DNA of 64,000 nucleotides from Prinia subflava (Eukaryota; Chordata; Aves; Passeriformes; Cisticolidae): contig NC_086254.1 in the NCBI RefSeq assembly GCF_021018805.1, positions 31,495,300 through 31,559,299 on the forward strand, read 5' to 3'. The position numbers and the translations under genes were made by a program. Positions 54,801 to 64,000 of the stretch are shown here, one piece after another. Within the stretch, counting starts at the first letter, position 1, and the number at the start of each line of letters is the position of its first letter. The notes beneath the pieces were generated by a model. That model ran no database searches. It was given only the letters and a program-made list of their open reading frames with translations, and had not been told where the DNA came from.

Positions 54801-57800
54801 CCTACCATATATCTCAGCTTCAAGGGTACCCCCAGCACAGTACTGCTACTTTATATTTTATACTGAGCATTTGACATTCACTGGACTTCCTATCTTGTTT
54901 ATGTATAAAAATTCTGTGTGTAAGACTTCTCTGTTTGAACTCAGCATTGGAAAGCAGGCAAAGGAATGTCTCCAGCCTGCTGCATGTCAAGTCTGTGTCA
55001 GCAAATGGTTTCACAAGCAGAACACAGTCTTCTAAGAAAGAATGTGCTGAGATTTCACTGCATACTTCTATGCCTGAACTCTAATTATATAGAAGGAAAA
55101 ATAAAAACATTGCAGCTCAAAATAAAACATCTGACCCACAGACAGCACTGCTGCACCAGCTAAGAAACAGAAAGAGCTACTTCTGCTCCATTTTAAGAGC
55201 TATCATGGATGGGAACTGAAGGGCTCACCCACATTTATCAAACAGAAACAGCAGGAAGACAAGGGCTCTCCATTTTGATGGGATCTATCTGATCCCAAAG
55301 GCTGTAATTCCAAGATGCCAGGCCCTTCATTCAAAGGACTACTAGAGCATTGCAGAAGATTAGCTGAGAACTTGGGGAAAGTTTCCACCTTCCAACATCC
55401 ATTGCAGTTAATTTAATTCTTAACCTACAAGACACTGTAGCCATGCTATTGGATAATAGAGTCCATTTTTTATTCAAAAAACAGCATTACTTGATGTTTA
55501 AGATTTCTTCTCTCATTTTATTCACTAATGGCATTACTGCATCCTTTCCACCATTCTGATCTATGCCATTCTTAACTGAGTATCCACTGCTCATTATTTC
55601 CCAGGGACCAATGAACTCAGAGGCAGCATCTCTGATTCTCTTTATTAACTTAAGCAGCTACTTAACTTTACTTAAGCACTTACTTACTTAACTTTATTTC
55701 CCTAAGCAGGATCAGCCCTATCAATATCATTTCAAGTCAGGATGAAGATTGAGCTGTAAACACAGTGCTCTGCTTTACCTGAGCTGCACAGTGCAGACTC
55801 CTACAGTTCACATGAAAGCAATACTCTGAAAGCTGGTGAAAACCACTGATGTATGCACAGCAAGGAGAATGACTGCACAGAGATGTTTACAACCATGAAG
55901 TCTCCTAGAATTCCCGCTGGTACCTGTTTCTCCTCCTTGGACATCTGTTTCCTAGCTTCTGACTGAGCTTTGAAATACTGGCTCATGTGGGTGAAGTCAC
56001 ACTTGCTGAGGTTGGTGATAGTGCTCTTCTCTTCAGAGGTCATTTCCTTGCAGAAAGAAAGCAGTGCTTTAAGTTTCCACACACACAAAGGTTTCATGCA
56101 TAGCAGAGCTTACCCTACTCCAGGCAGCCTAAACAGGAACAACAGGCAGGTTCTCACAATAACCCCCCAAGAATCCCCAAATTCTTGCACAGGCCCACTC
56201 CAGCTGAGATCAAAGAGGAAAGGATGAGCAGCAGATCCTATGGAGCACTGGCCTTGCAGGGTTCTGATCTCCCCAAGCACTGGGAAATGCTGCAGCACTT
56301 TCCAAAGAACCCCCACACCCTGACTGGGAGTGCTGAGGAGAAAATCCCAGAAACATATCCAGGAAAACTGCATCAAACTAATCCAAAGGTTTGCTGTTAT
56401 GGCTGATGACTGAAGTGATATCTCCAGTAAATCTGGCTCTTACACAAGGCATGTACCAGGCAAGTCAGCTACACCCCATCGTGCTGCAACACAGACAGCT
56501 GACTTTGTTGGTGTAGAAAGGCATTTATGGTAGGGTTCTTCCTGATGAAACTACAGGATAAATGGGAAACTTCACAGCTACAGTCTGAGGAAGCTTTTAG
56601 CTGCCTCAAACCAACTTTTGTGTGTATGGAACAGCAGCCTCTTTTCACTGGTCAGTGCTGAGGAGACACTGGCCATGCCCACAGCCACTGCAGCCCAGGA
56701 CTACGTGCATACCTTTCTCCAGTCCTTGAAGAAGTTTTTCCTGAAGATTTCCTTTGTAGTGTACTCATGATCAAGCATTTTTGCAAAGAATGTGGCAACT
56801 TCTTCTGCTTTGGTACTCAGCTTCATGACTTTACCTACAAAGAAAGGTTTTCTTCTTAAAGAAAATGGTAAACAGGAATCAAACTCATAAAGATCACATA
56901 GTAACTACCCTAAAGGATTATATTTTTACTACAGAGAAGTTTGTCTTTAAATGTTACATAATACAGCAACTTGAATGGACAAAGGAAACAGAGGAGCACA
57001 ATTGCTTGACTTCCACCACAAACATTTTGCAAAAAGTTTCCTCTGGAATCTAAACATTCAAAAAAGCAACAGCAATCTGATGTGAGGCAGGTCTGGGCTG
57101 CAGGGCAGGAAGGGGAAAAGGCCTGCTGCAGGAAACCCTCTGCTGAGCCACCCCTGTGCTGGGTGTGCTCCTGGGGAGACGCTGCTGTTTGATGTCAAAG
57201 AGGCAGGGATTTTATTGAATTTCATATTCCAGCACTCAGACATATGGGAAATATTCCTTTCCCTGTATTCCTTTTCGATTCGGCAGCAGGCTCCACCGTG
57301 GAACACCCCTCCCAGCCTTTAGCTATTTCTAGGCAGGAAGAGCCCTTCCTCTGGATACACTACAAATAGGCTGGCAAGAGATGCCAGATATTGAACTCTC
57401 CTTCATTGCAGGGAAATGTGTCAGGGTTCTGCTAACTGTTCTCTCTGCTGTGGGAATGCACTCCAGCATCTCCAAAGCAGGCTCAAAAGCCAGTCCTTTT
57501 TAAAGAAAGACAGAGCTGTCAGTGAATGGGGGGTCACATTCCAGCTTCTCTGCATGACTGCAGCACGAAGTGGAACTGCTGCAAGGGAAGACTGAAACAC
57601 AAGGGAAAAGAGGCTGCAGCATCGAGGCTGTGCATTCCACATCTAACATTCCTATCGAGCACTTTTTGGTCCTGACTGCATTCCTGATGAAATGTGGGGT
57701 GCCAGTGATCCCTCTGAAGGAATCTGCATGCAGCTCACATCTCCAGCTAGTTCAGTTACAAGAAACATTTGAAGTTCCAGTGGTTGGCAGACAGTCAATA

Positions 57801-60195
57801 CCTGGGGATTTTTAACAACCGTTTTACCACACAAAAGTGAACACGAGAAACTGTTCAATCTGTGCTCTTGGAAAAAAAAATACCACACTTTGGATTTACT
57901 ACATATTTTCAAAAGTTGCATCATCTCTAAAATTAAATCATGGGAGTCAGCTATAAAGCCTTAAGATCTATAAACCCTTGTAAAACAGGACTTAGCAAAA
58001 GGTCCTCCCAATGATCTGAGAATATTCCACAATTAAATTAAACCAACAGTAACTCTGCCAATTTTTAAGCTGTAACCTAAAATACAGCATTTGTTTGCTT
58101 ATAACAGGAAATGGGGGAAGGGAGAGACAGCAAGGGAAACTGTTTTTCCAGGCTGCAATTTTAGCATGACAGCGGCTATGGAGTTACTAACATGTTATGG
58201 GGCTAAAATGTCTGATATTTTCCCATCTAGCTGAAGGCTCAGTCACCTTTACCTAATCACTTTAGAATATATTTCATTGGACACAATTTTCTTTTTTTCC
58301 ACCAAGGTTTGAAAAGGCTCTAAGTGACAAAGCAGATAAAGAAAGGATTTATTTCAGAGGCATGAGTATTAGTTACCTGATTTCAAAACTGAAAACCAGA
58401 GAGCAACCAGGGGACATAATGAGCCGAAGAAACCCAATGGCCACAAATGTAACTGCCACCACCTACACTCCTACCTTGCCCCATCTACAGAAAAATGTGC
58501 AAGTTTGAGCCACCTCTGGACTATGAGCAGTGACTGGTTAACCCACAGGCACTGAAAAAGGATGGCTTTGGCATTTCAAGCTCCTTCCCCGAGCCGGTGT
58601 CACAGGCAGCTGCAAGAGCCCCAGCAGTTGTCACGTGAGATGAGAGCAGGCAGTGAATCCCCAGGCCAGGGACAGATTCCTCCGGTGTGAGCCGGCTGCT
58701 GGCCAGCCACAGCCTCATTATGGGGCTCTACAAATCACCCTGGGATAATCTTGAAATGAGACAATGCCTTGTGAGCACAGACAGAGGCTCTCAGCAGCTG
58801 CTGTGTAAATCAAACATCTGATTTTTTGCCTAGTTTCTCAAGGAAGACTTACGGGATGTCTTTATTTGCCAGACCCCCTCCCTGCCCAGTCCATGACTGT
58901 TGAGCTTATTGATGAATTTCTGTGATGACAGAGGCAGAGGCTGCAAAAATCCCTGCAGAGGCTCTGTGAAATAGATGGCTGGAGGGACGAGGAGCTTATT
59001 GCTGTCTGCACCAAGGGATAGCACAGTGAAATCTGCCCCTCCCCTTCTCTAGACAACAGGAGAGATCATGCATTTTTCAATACAAGGAAACAATTTCCAA
59101 CTTTGTATCAAGTTCTTATCAAACCCTAAGAAAGAAGGCTGCAGACATCCTTGACCACTGTGCTACTTGCTTGGAGATGACCTTTAATAGGCTACAGCAT
59201 ATTTATGTCACTACTTTGCTGCTGAAAATGTAATACCACCTATTCCTCAGTATTTAAAAACACTGTGCCATGTCACATGAAAACAGCACGTTGCTCCTGG
59301 AAGAGTTCCATGAGCAGATGTCCCCATCACCAAAAATTACATTTTCATCCAACCAAATACCTCCCACTTAATTCAATCCTGGGTTAATTTGATCCTTCAT
59401 TTAACATGATCACAGGACTAAAAGGAAACACACAGGTCATCAAGTCCAGGCTCCAACAGGCATCACATCATATAATCCCTTCCACATGAGCCTCCACCAG
59501 CCAGGCAGCCCAGGTTGCTTGAATCCCACACCAGGCACGCAGCAATCAGGGAATGGGACCATGACTTACATGAGAGGGCTGTGTCCTTGGGACCAGGGTC
59601 ATCCCTTTCATTCCTACAAGATCCCAATCATCTGTACCCAATTCAATTGTCTTTTATTTTGCTCATGCCACCCAGCGATGATGAATTTCACCACAGATGA
59701 TGCAAGTTGCAATTCTCAATGTTCAGGAAAACAGAGCAAGCCTAAAGAGGCCCAGTGACGAGGCAGCTACAATTACATCCTCCACTGGTCACTGCTGCTC
59801 TGAGGCATCAGACACCCTCATTCTGGGAGGAACCTGAGAGATTCACCACCATAAGGGACTGAGAGCTGGCTCATCCCTGTGTCACTTCAGCGAGCAGAAT
59901 TCAGCAGGCTTGGGTAAAATCCTTTTCTTCCACAGACTTCACTTCGCTGTTGAGGAGCTGATTTAAGTGAACCACTAAAACACAACCACCTCCTCATCTC
60001 TTCAGTCCCCAGAAGAACACTGCAATACCCTGAGATGTTTATTTCCCTTCCTAGCAAGTAGAAACACAGATTAACTCACCATCATAATAAAACTTGACAT
60101 TTTCAGGCAGAGGTTCATATGGTGGAGCAAATACAGGACCTTTGTGCTCTAGGAACTTCCATTTAATGCCTTCAGGGTAGCGTTCCTCTTCCCAC
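45794..60195 (-). CDS. TOP1: TOP1, DNA topoisomerase I (exons 9-21; N-terminal exons off the right edge)
   Basis: This nuclear type IB topoisomerase relaxes supercoils ahead of replication and transcription through a transient 3'-phosphotyrosyl nick. Thirteen exons give 560 codons plus 1 nt and end in TAA, covering human residues about 206-765. That is the whole core, linker and C-terminal domains. All five catalytic residues are present: Arg488 (LALRAGNE), Lys532 (GKDSIRYY), Arg590 (VFRTYNAS), His632 (LCNHQR) and nucleophile Tyr723 (KLNYLDPR), human numbering. Camptothecin-contact residues also match human: Phe361 and Arg364 in GLFRGRG, Asp533, and Asn722. The charged, poorly ordered N-terminal domain (exons 1-8) is outside the window. 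It is transcribed toward PLCG1 in the same orientation. Confidence 0.98.
46034..46183 (-). CDS. TOP1: TOP1 exon 20 (nucleophile Tyr723)
   Basis: It encodes [40 protein letters not shown] and YLDPRISVA. It covers the second linker helix and the C-terminal domain with active-site Tyr723 directly after Asn722. The acceptor is CCCCAG and the donor GTAAGC. Confidence 0.98.
46889..46983 (-). CDS. TOP1: TOP1 exon 19 (linker)
   Basis: It encodes [20 protein letters not shown] and [11 protein letters not shown], the coiled-coil linker that modulates religation speed. The acceptor is CCTAG and the donor GTAAGG. The tip reads VRRDEKSK where human has VMKDAKTK, so charge is kept but sequence is not. Confidence 0.96.
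48048..48175 (-). CDS. TOP1: TOP1 exon 18 (catalytic His632)
   Basis: It encodes [40 protein letters not shown] and SK. His632 in CNHQR stabilises the transition state. The acceptor is TTCGCAG and the donor GTACCT. Confidence 0.98.
48875..48989 (-). CDS. TOP1: TOP1 exon 17 (catalytic Arg590)
   Basis: It encodes [20 protein letters not shown], then [18 protein letters not shown]. Arg590 follows KVF. The acceptor is TTTAG and the donor GTAAGT. Confidence 0.98.
49599..49667 (-). CDS. TOP1: TOP1 exon 16
   Basis: It encodes [20 protein letters not shown] and RLN. It is 23 whole codons in the core domain with acceptor CTGCAG and donor GTAAGC. Confidence 0.98.
51154..51339 (-). CDS. TOP1: TOP1 exon 15 (catalytic Arg488, Lys532)
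   Basis: It encodes 62 codons: [60 protein letters not shown] and KR. Arg488 and Lys532 are catalytic. The acceptor is ATGTAG and the donor GTAAGG. Human has Asn in place of Lys in VEHIKLHP. Confidence 0.98.
52349..52492 (-). CDS. TOP1: TOP1 exon 14
   Basis: It encodes [40 protein letters not shown] and VALYFIDK. It is 48 whole codons with acceptor CTGCAG and donor GTGAGG. Confidence 0.98.
53529..53673 (-). CDS. TOP1: TOP1 exon 13
   Basis: It encodes [40 protein letters not shown] and LNPSSRIK. The acceptor is CTGTAG and the donor GTAAAG. Human has DAKVPSPPPG at the start. Confidence 0.98.
54310..54497 (-). CDS. TOP1: TOP1 exon 12
   Basis: It encodes [60 protein letters not shown] and CS. 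GLFRGRG contains Phe361, Gly363 and Arg364, positions where human mutations give camptothecin resistance. The acceptor is TCCCAG and the donor GTGAGC. Confidence 0.98.
55924..56046 (-). CDS. TOP1: TOP1 exon 11
   Basis: It encodes [20 protein letters not shown], then [20 protein letters not shown] and Q. It is 41 whole codons with acceptor TGCAAG and donor GTACCA. The last residue is Gln where human has Leu. Confidence 0.96.
56713..56834 (-). CDS. TOP1: TOP1 exon 10
   Basis: It encodes [20 protein letters not shown], then [20 protein letters not shown] of the core cap lobe. The acceptor is TTTGTAG and the donor GTATGC. Confidence 0.97.
56835..60079 (-). other. TOP1: TOP1 intron 9
   Basis: A 3.2 kb intron. 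A stretch near 59400-59530 looks like a degenerate interspersed repeat, but I cannot name the family. The rest shows nothing supportable. Confidence 0.7.
60080..60195 (-). CDS. TOP1: TOP1 exon 9
   Basis: It encodes [19 protein letters not shown] and [19 protein letters not shown], the start of the DNA-clamping core domain. The acceptor is TTGAAG and the donor GTGAGT. Confidence 0.97.
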
Positions 60196-63100
60196 CTTCA
60201 AGAAAGAAATATGAACCAATACAATTTTAAGCTCCCAATCTTCATTTTATTACTGTGTATGTATGAGAGTATGCTAAACCAGCAAGAAATCACTGCTTTG
60301 TCAGGTACAGACCAACAACAAATATTTAAAGTACTATCACAATTCCTTTTTTTCTCCTTTTCCTTTTTCTGAAAGCACAGTCATATCCATAAGCAGAACA
60401 CCTTGGGCTGCAGATTATCTCATGCTATCCTATCCCTCACCTCTCATTTGCTCCTCTTTTCACAAAATCACACAGCTGAAATTGCTTAGATCTTAAGAAA
60501 ATAAGACTTGGACCCTGTAAACCTGCTAGGATCATGCCAAATTAGTTTCAGCTGTGATCTAACATCAGGTCCAGGATGCCTGCTCAGCAAAGTCAAACAA
60601 TTGTGGTATATTATGCATCTGCTTTCAGATGTGGACAATAAGGCATTAAGGGCAGAGATAAAGAAACAGATGTTCATTTACGACCTAAATGAGAACAAAC
60701 CTGCTTGGACTAGAAAGACTAAAACTTGCTCTGTTGTTTTAAATTCATTCCAATTCTCTGGGTAAGAAAAACATACTTGAAGAAAAACAGAGCAGCCCAG
60801 GAAACTGCATGTTTGCCTTAAAGACGCTCTATAAAAAATGCTCTATAAAAATGCTTTGCAAGTGATGCACTTGGTATCACAACACAGCGAGGCAGGCGCC
60901 ACCAATCCCACATTCCAAGGGAACAGGGTCAGCAATTCATCTGCAGAGAAAAGGGTCCTGCCAGGCCAGGATCCTCCCCCCAGCTCCCAGTGCCCAGGCC
61001 ACTGATCCCACACTCCTCCCCTCCAAGCTCCTTTCATGATTACCACGACATTACTGCTGCATGCTGCTGGCACAGGATTCCCTGCTGGGAAAGGCTATTT
61101 CACCTCAGCCATCAATCAGCTGGAAGACCATTAACCTGTCACAGCACTCAGTCTCTGAATTGCCCAGACAACTTTGTTGAGCAGCCATGACAATAATAAA
61201 AAAAAAGCAGTTTAAGCTTCTGTCTGGTGTCAGCCCTAAGGAGCAGCACTGCCATTCCAGGTGCTGAGGAAATGCATGTACTGCCTGCATCTCCGGAGTT
61301 GTGATGCACTGATTGCTTCATCCCTGCCGAGATAGCAGTCATGGCATGGATGATAAACACCCTACAGAGACAGGAGTTTCTGCTAGAGGACACTCAACAT
61401 GCTGTACTCGTGTCTGTACATCAACAATTTAGGAACAGCAGCAGCACAGCAGCTGGGTGGGTTTGAAAGGCACCATCTTTGACCACACCACTGGATATGA
61501 TTTCTGATGAGAAGCAACAGCTTTAAGAGCAAAGCACCCAAACCCAGCTATCAGTACAGAACTGCATGTCAGACTTCAGTCCCTGGCTGGGAAGAAGGCT
61601 AGAGTAAACCATGTTGTTGTAAGAAACCAATATTGAAACAGATTCTAAATATTTACATTCCTAATGATTGTGTTTTTTTGTTTTGTTTTTAATTAATTAG
61701 AAGCTAGAAATATAAATATTTTGTCAAACATAGGCTTAGGTTCTTCCACCTAGAAGCTCCTTCCAGCAAAATAAATCTAAACCATTCTCAGCCAGAATAA
61801 GCTGCGTCTCTGACATTGAGCAATTTTATTCCAGTAAGAACAAAATAGAGGCATCATTCACAATAGTTACTGCTTTTCAGGAGACAGGTTTGTCATTCTT
61901 GTTTTGTTAAATTTATTCCTCTGGTATTTACTTGGTGAGAAATTCAGTACCTCCATCTCTTCTGTTCTTTTACAAAGGACACATGTAGAAGCAGTACTAC
62001 AAAGGCAGCAGTTTAAATCGATAGCAGAAGGACATTGTGCCTTCTGGGAAGGCTCCAAGGAAACATGAGATTCATGGGGTAGTTTTTAAACTCAAAACTA
62101 CCAGAAAATGTGCCACACAAAGACCACAAACCACCCCAAATCCCACCTCCACCTTCCTAAACATCACACATAAGCACTAAGACAAAAGGTAACAGTGAGT
62201 CTCCTGAGTGTAGCTCATTTTTCATCCTCATTTAGTATCAAACAGGAAAAGCCTTACACCTCTACAAGGGCAGCACCACTGCCCTTGGCAGCTTCTGGTT
62301 CTAAAGCAATGTTCTACACATGATTTTGAGGGAGAATGCTGCCTATCAGGAAAGCTGCCTCGCTGATTCCAGCAACAACTCATCACTCATATTGGCTTCT
62401 TAATTAAATCCCACATCAAACTTATCAGAATATGCCAGGGTGGCTCAGGAAGAAAAAGTTGGGGAAGATCTTTCAAGTGGAATGAAAGGAGAGAACATTC
62501 TTGGGAAAAAACCAGAGCATACCTGAAGGATCTATTATTTCAAGGAAATGAACTTGCTGTAACACAAGGTGGGAGAAGTGCTCCTAAGGTGCACTGCTGG
62601 ATCACATTCTTCACAGGCTGCTGGGGCGTGAAAATGACCTCTGCAAGAGCTCCACACGGTGATGGATGAGGCAGTGCCTCGGGGATGTCTGCATCAGGCA
62701 TTCACACAAGTGAGGGTGGAAATGCTCAAGGCAGCAAGCACTTGAGGAAGCAGCCAAAAAAGGTATCAGACGCTCAGAAAATTGACTCAGATGGAACATA
62801 AAATGCCCTTAAGAGAAACAAGTGAAGTGCAGATGAAACCTTGTCCAGCAGAGACACGCTATACAAAGCTGCAGATGGATGACAGGAACATCAGCAGAAG
62901 GATGCAGCTACCTCGTGCCAAATTCTGCAAAACATGCTTTCCAAGGCACTTTTCCTCAGCACTGAGCACAAACTGCAGAGCTTAACACAGCTACAGGGGT
63001 CTGTGCTGCCCAGGCAGGTGAGGGGAGAACAGCACAGCTTTCCAGTAAAGGCCTGCTGTTCAAGGATACTGCCCACAACAAAAGGGAGCTGGGATAACAG

Positions 63101-64000
63101 AATATTAACTTAGAACCAGTAAGGGGGGCTGAGACAAAGCCAAAAAGACAGCAGACAGTTAAAGACTAAAAAGACCTTCTGTAGCTTCCTAATGCTTCAT
63201 GTCCCTATAGTTTGGTAATGTTACAGCACATTACAAATACACTGTCAAAGGATTTGAGGAAAAAAGTGGATTGCCCAGGAAAAAGGGAAGTTTTGGGAAA
63301 GGGCTGGAAACCCAGGGAGTTTCTAAGGGAGTATTCAAGTATGAAAAAGATTTGCAAGTGCTGATGTTCTGAGGAAATTGTGACAGTCAAAGAGAAATAC
63401 GTAAAGTATAAACACTACAGAAGATTTTTTTTTCTTTTTAAAGATGATTCAATAATAGTGTCAATAAAGAAGTAAAGGATTGAACCTGAAAGGATTGAAG
63501 AAGATTGCAAAGACTTTCCCCAGCTCTACAGATCTATTAAAAACAGCCAAATGATCTGAGAAAAGATCAAGGAAACATCCCTGAAAAGTCACAAAAATAC
63601 ATTACAGGTGGGCAGAAAACACACATGCTTTTGAGAAGTACATGTACACTAAAAGGAGGGAACTACTAAGGCCAAAACTTCAAAACACACAAATGGTAGC
63701 TCCCTTAAATCTAGAAATAACAGCTTAAATTACTATGGAGGGTTAAAAAAATCCAGCAGGTTTCTTACACAGAGCACTACTGATGCATCATAGGTCTGCC
63801 CTCCAAATGAACCACAAAGGTCAGACTTCTTTAAAAAAGGTTCTAAAAAATTTAAGAGTGGGTGAAAGTACACCTTCAGTGATGTTACTTAAGGATCCTG
63901 GGCAAGACAGAAAGTATTTTTCATTTAAAACTCATTTTCAGAAATCATTTGTCACACAGGCTGAGCTAACTGGTCACTTGATCAAGTTTCATTTCTGTGC
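60196..64000 (-). other. TOP1: TOP1 intron 8, partial, to the right edge
   Basis: I looked for the lysine-rich exon that should precede exon 9 (human ends it EEEQKWKW) and found no minus-strand match with a donor. The intron therefore continues past 64000. It contains a small tandem duplication gctctataaaaa at 60826-60853 and otherwise only AT-rich sequence. Confidence 0.75.

Larger units (their letters stand above)
53674..56712 (-). other. TOP1: TOP1 introns 12, 11 and 10
   Basis: Introns at 53674-54309, 54498-55923 and 56047-56712. Nothing recognisable. Confidence 0.75.

Noticed and set aside
1..64000. Prokaryotic-type features (operons, ribosome binding sites, CRISPR, insertion sequences)
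   Set aside because: The exon-intron structure and CR1 elements show a vertebrate genome. Many short reading frames with GTG-type starts are not meaningful here.

Overview
This is a vertebrate nuclear window, and very probably a bird. It has long GT-AG introns, CpG-rich promoter sequence, and several fragments of CR1-type LINEs with the avian 3' end that runs into a TTCTATGATTCT tail. There are no bacterial or viral genes, no CRISPR array and no tRNA or rRNA that I can support.

Two protein-coding genes account for all the coding sequence I can defend. Both are on the minus strand, head to tail. PLCG1 (phospholipase C gamma 1) begins at 39858 and runs leftward through 29 recognised exons to 377; its last C-terminal exons lie beyond the left edge. 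TOP1 (nuclear DNA topoisomerase I) enters from the right edge. Thirteen exons, corresponding to exons 9-21 of the human gene, run from 60195 to the stop codon at 45794-45796. Its 3' UTR extends to a poly(A) signal near 44510. The lysine-rich N-terminal exons of TOP1 lie beyond 64000. The order TOP1 then PLCG1 in the same orientation matches human 20q12. I set splice sites by hand from the canonical GT/AG dinucleotides and by requiring an unbroken frame. The 29 PLCG1 pieces sum to 3529 nt (1176 codons plus 1 nt). The 13 TOP1 pieces sum to 1684 nt and end in TAA.

Layout: 1-376 is the edge intron with a CR1 tail. 377-22219 is the compact exon-dense body of PLCG1 (exons 29 to 2). 22220-39656 is the 17.4 kb PLCG1 intron 1, with CR1 pieces, a GC-rich block containing a ~195 bp tandem repeat, and AT-rich blocks that look like conserved non-coding DNA. 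39657-39858 is coding exon 1, inside a CpG-rich promoter that also carries a purine-rich tract and a 47 bp G-rich minisatellite. 40.3-44.5 kb is intergenic. 44.5-45.8 kb is the TOP1 3' UTR, and 45.8-64 kb is TOP1 exons and introns.

The two proteins do not share a pathway. PLCG1 is a receptor-tyrosine-kinase-coupled phosphodiesterase that turns PIP2 into IP3 and diacylglycerol. TOP1 is a nuclear enzyme that relaxes supercoils. I found no new gene system. The points most worth checking are non-coding: a perfect 16 bp intronic hairpin in PLCG1, the promoter minisatellite with G-quadruplex potential, a repeat unit shared between PLCG1 introns 1 and 2, and paired palindromes in intron 1.
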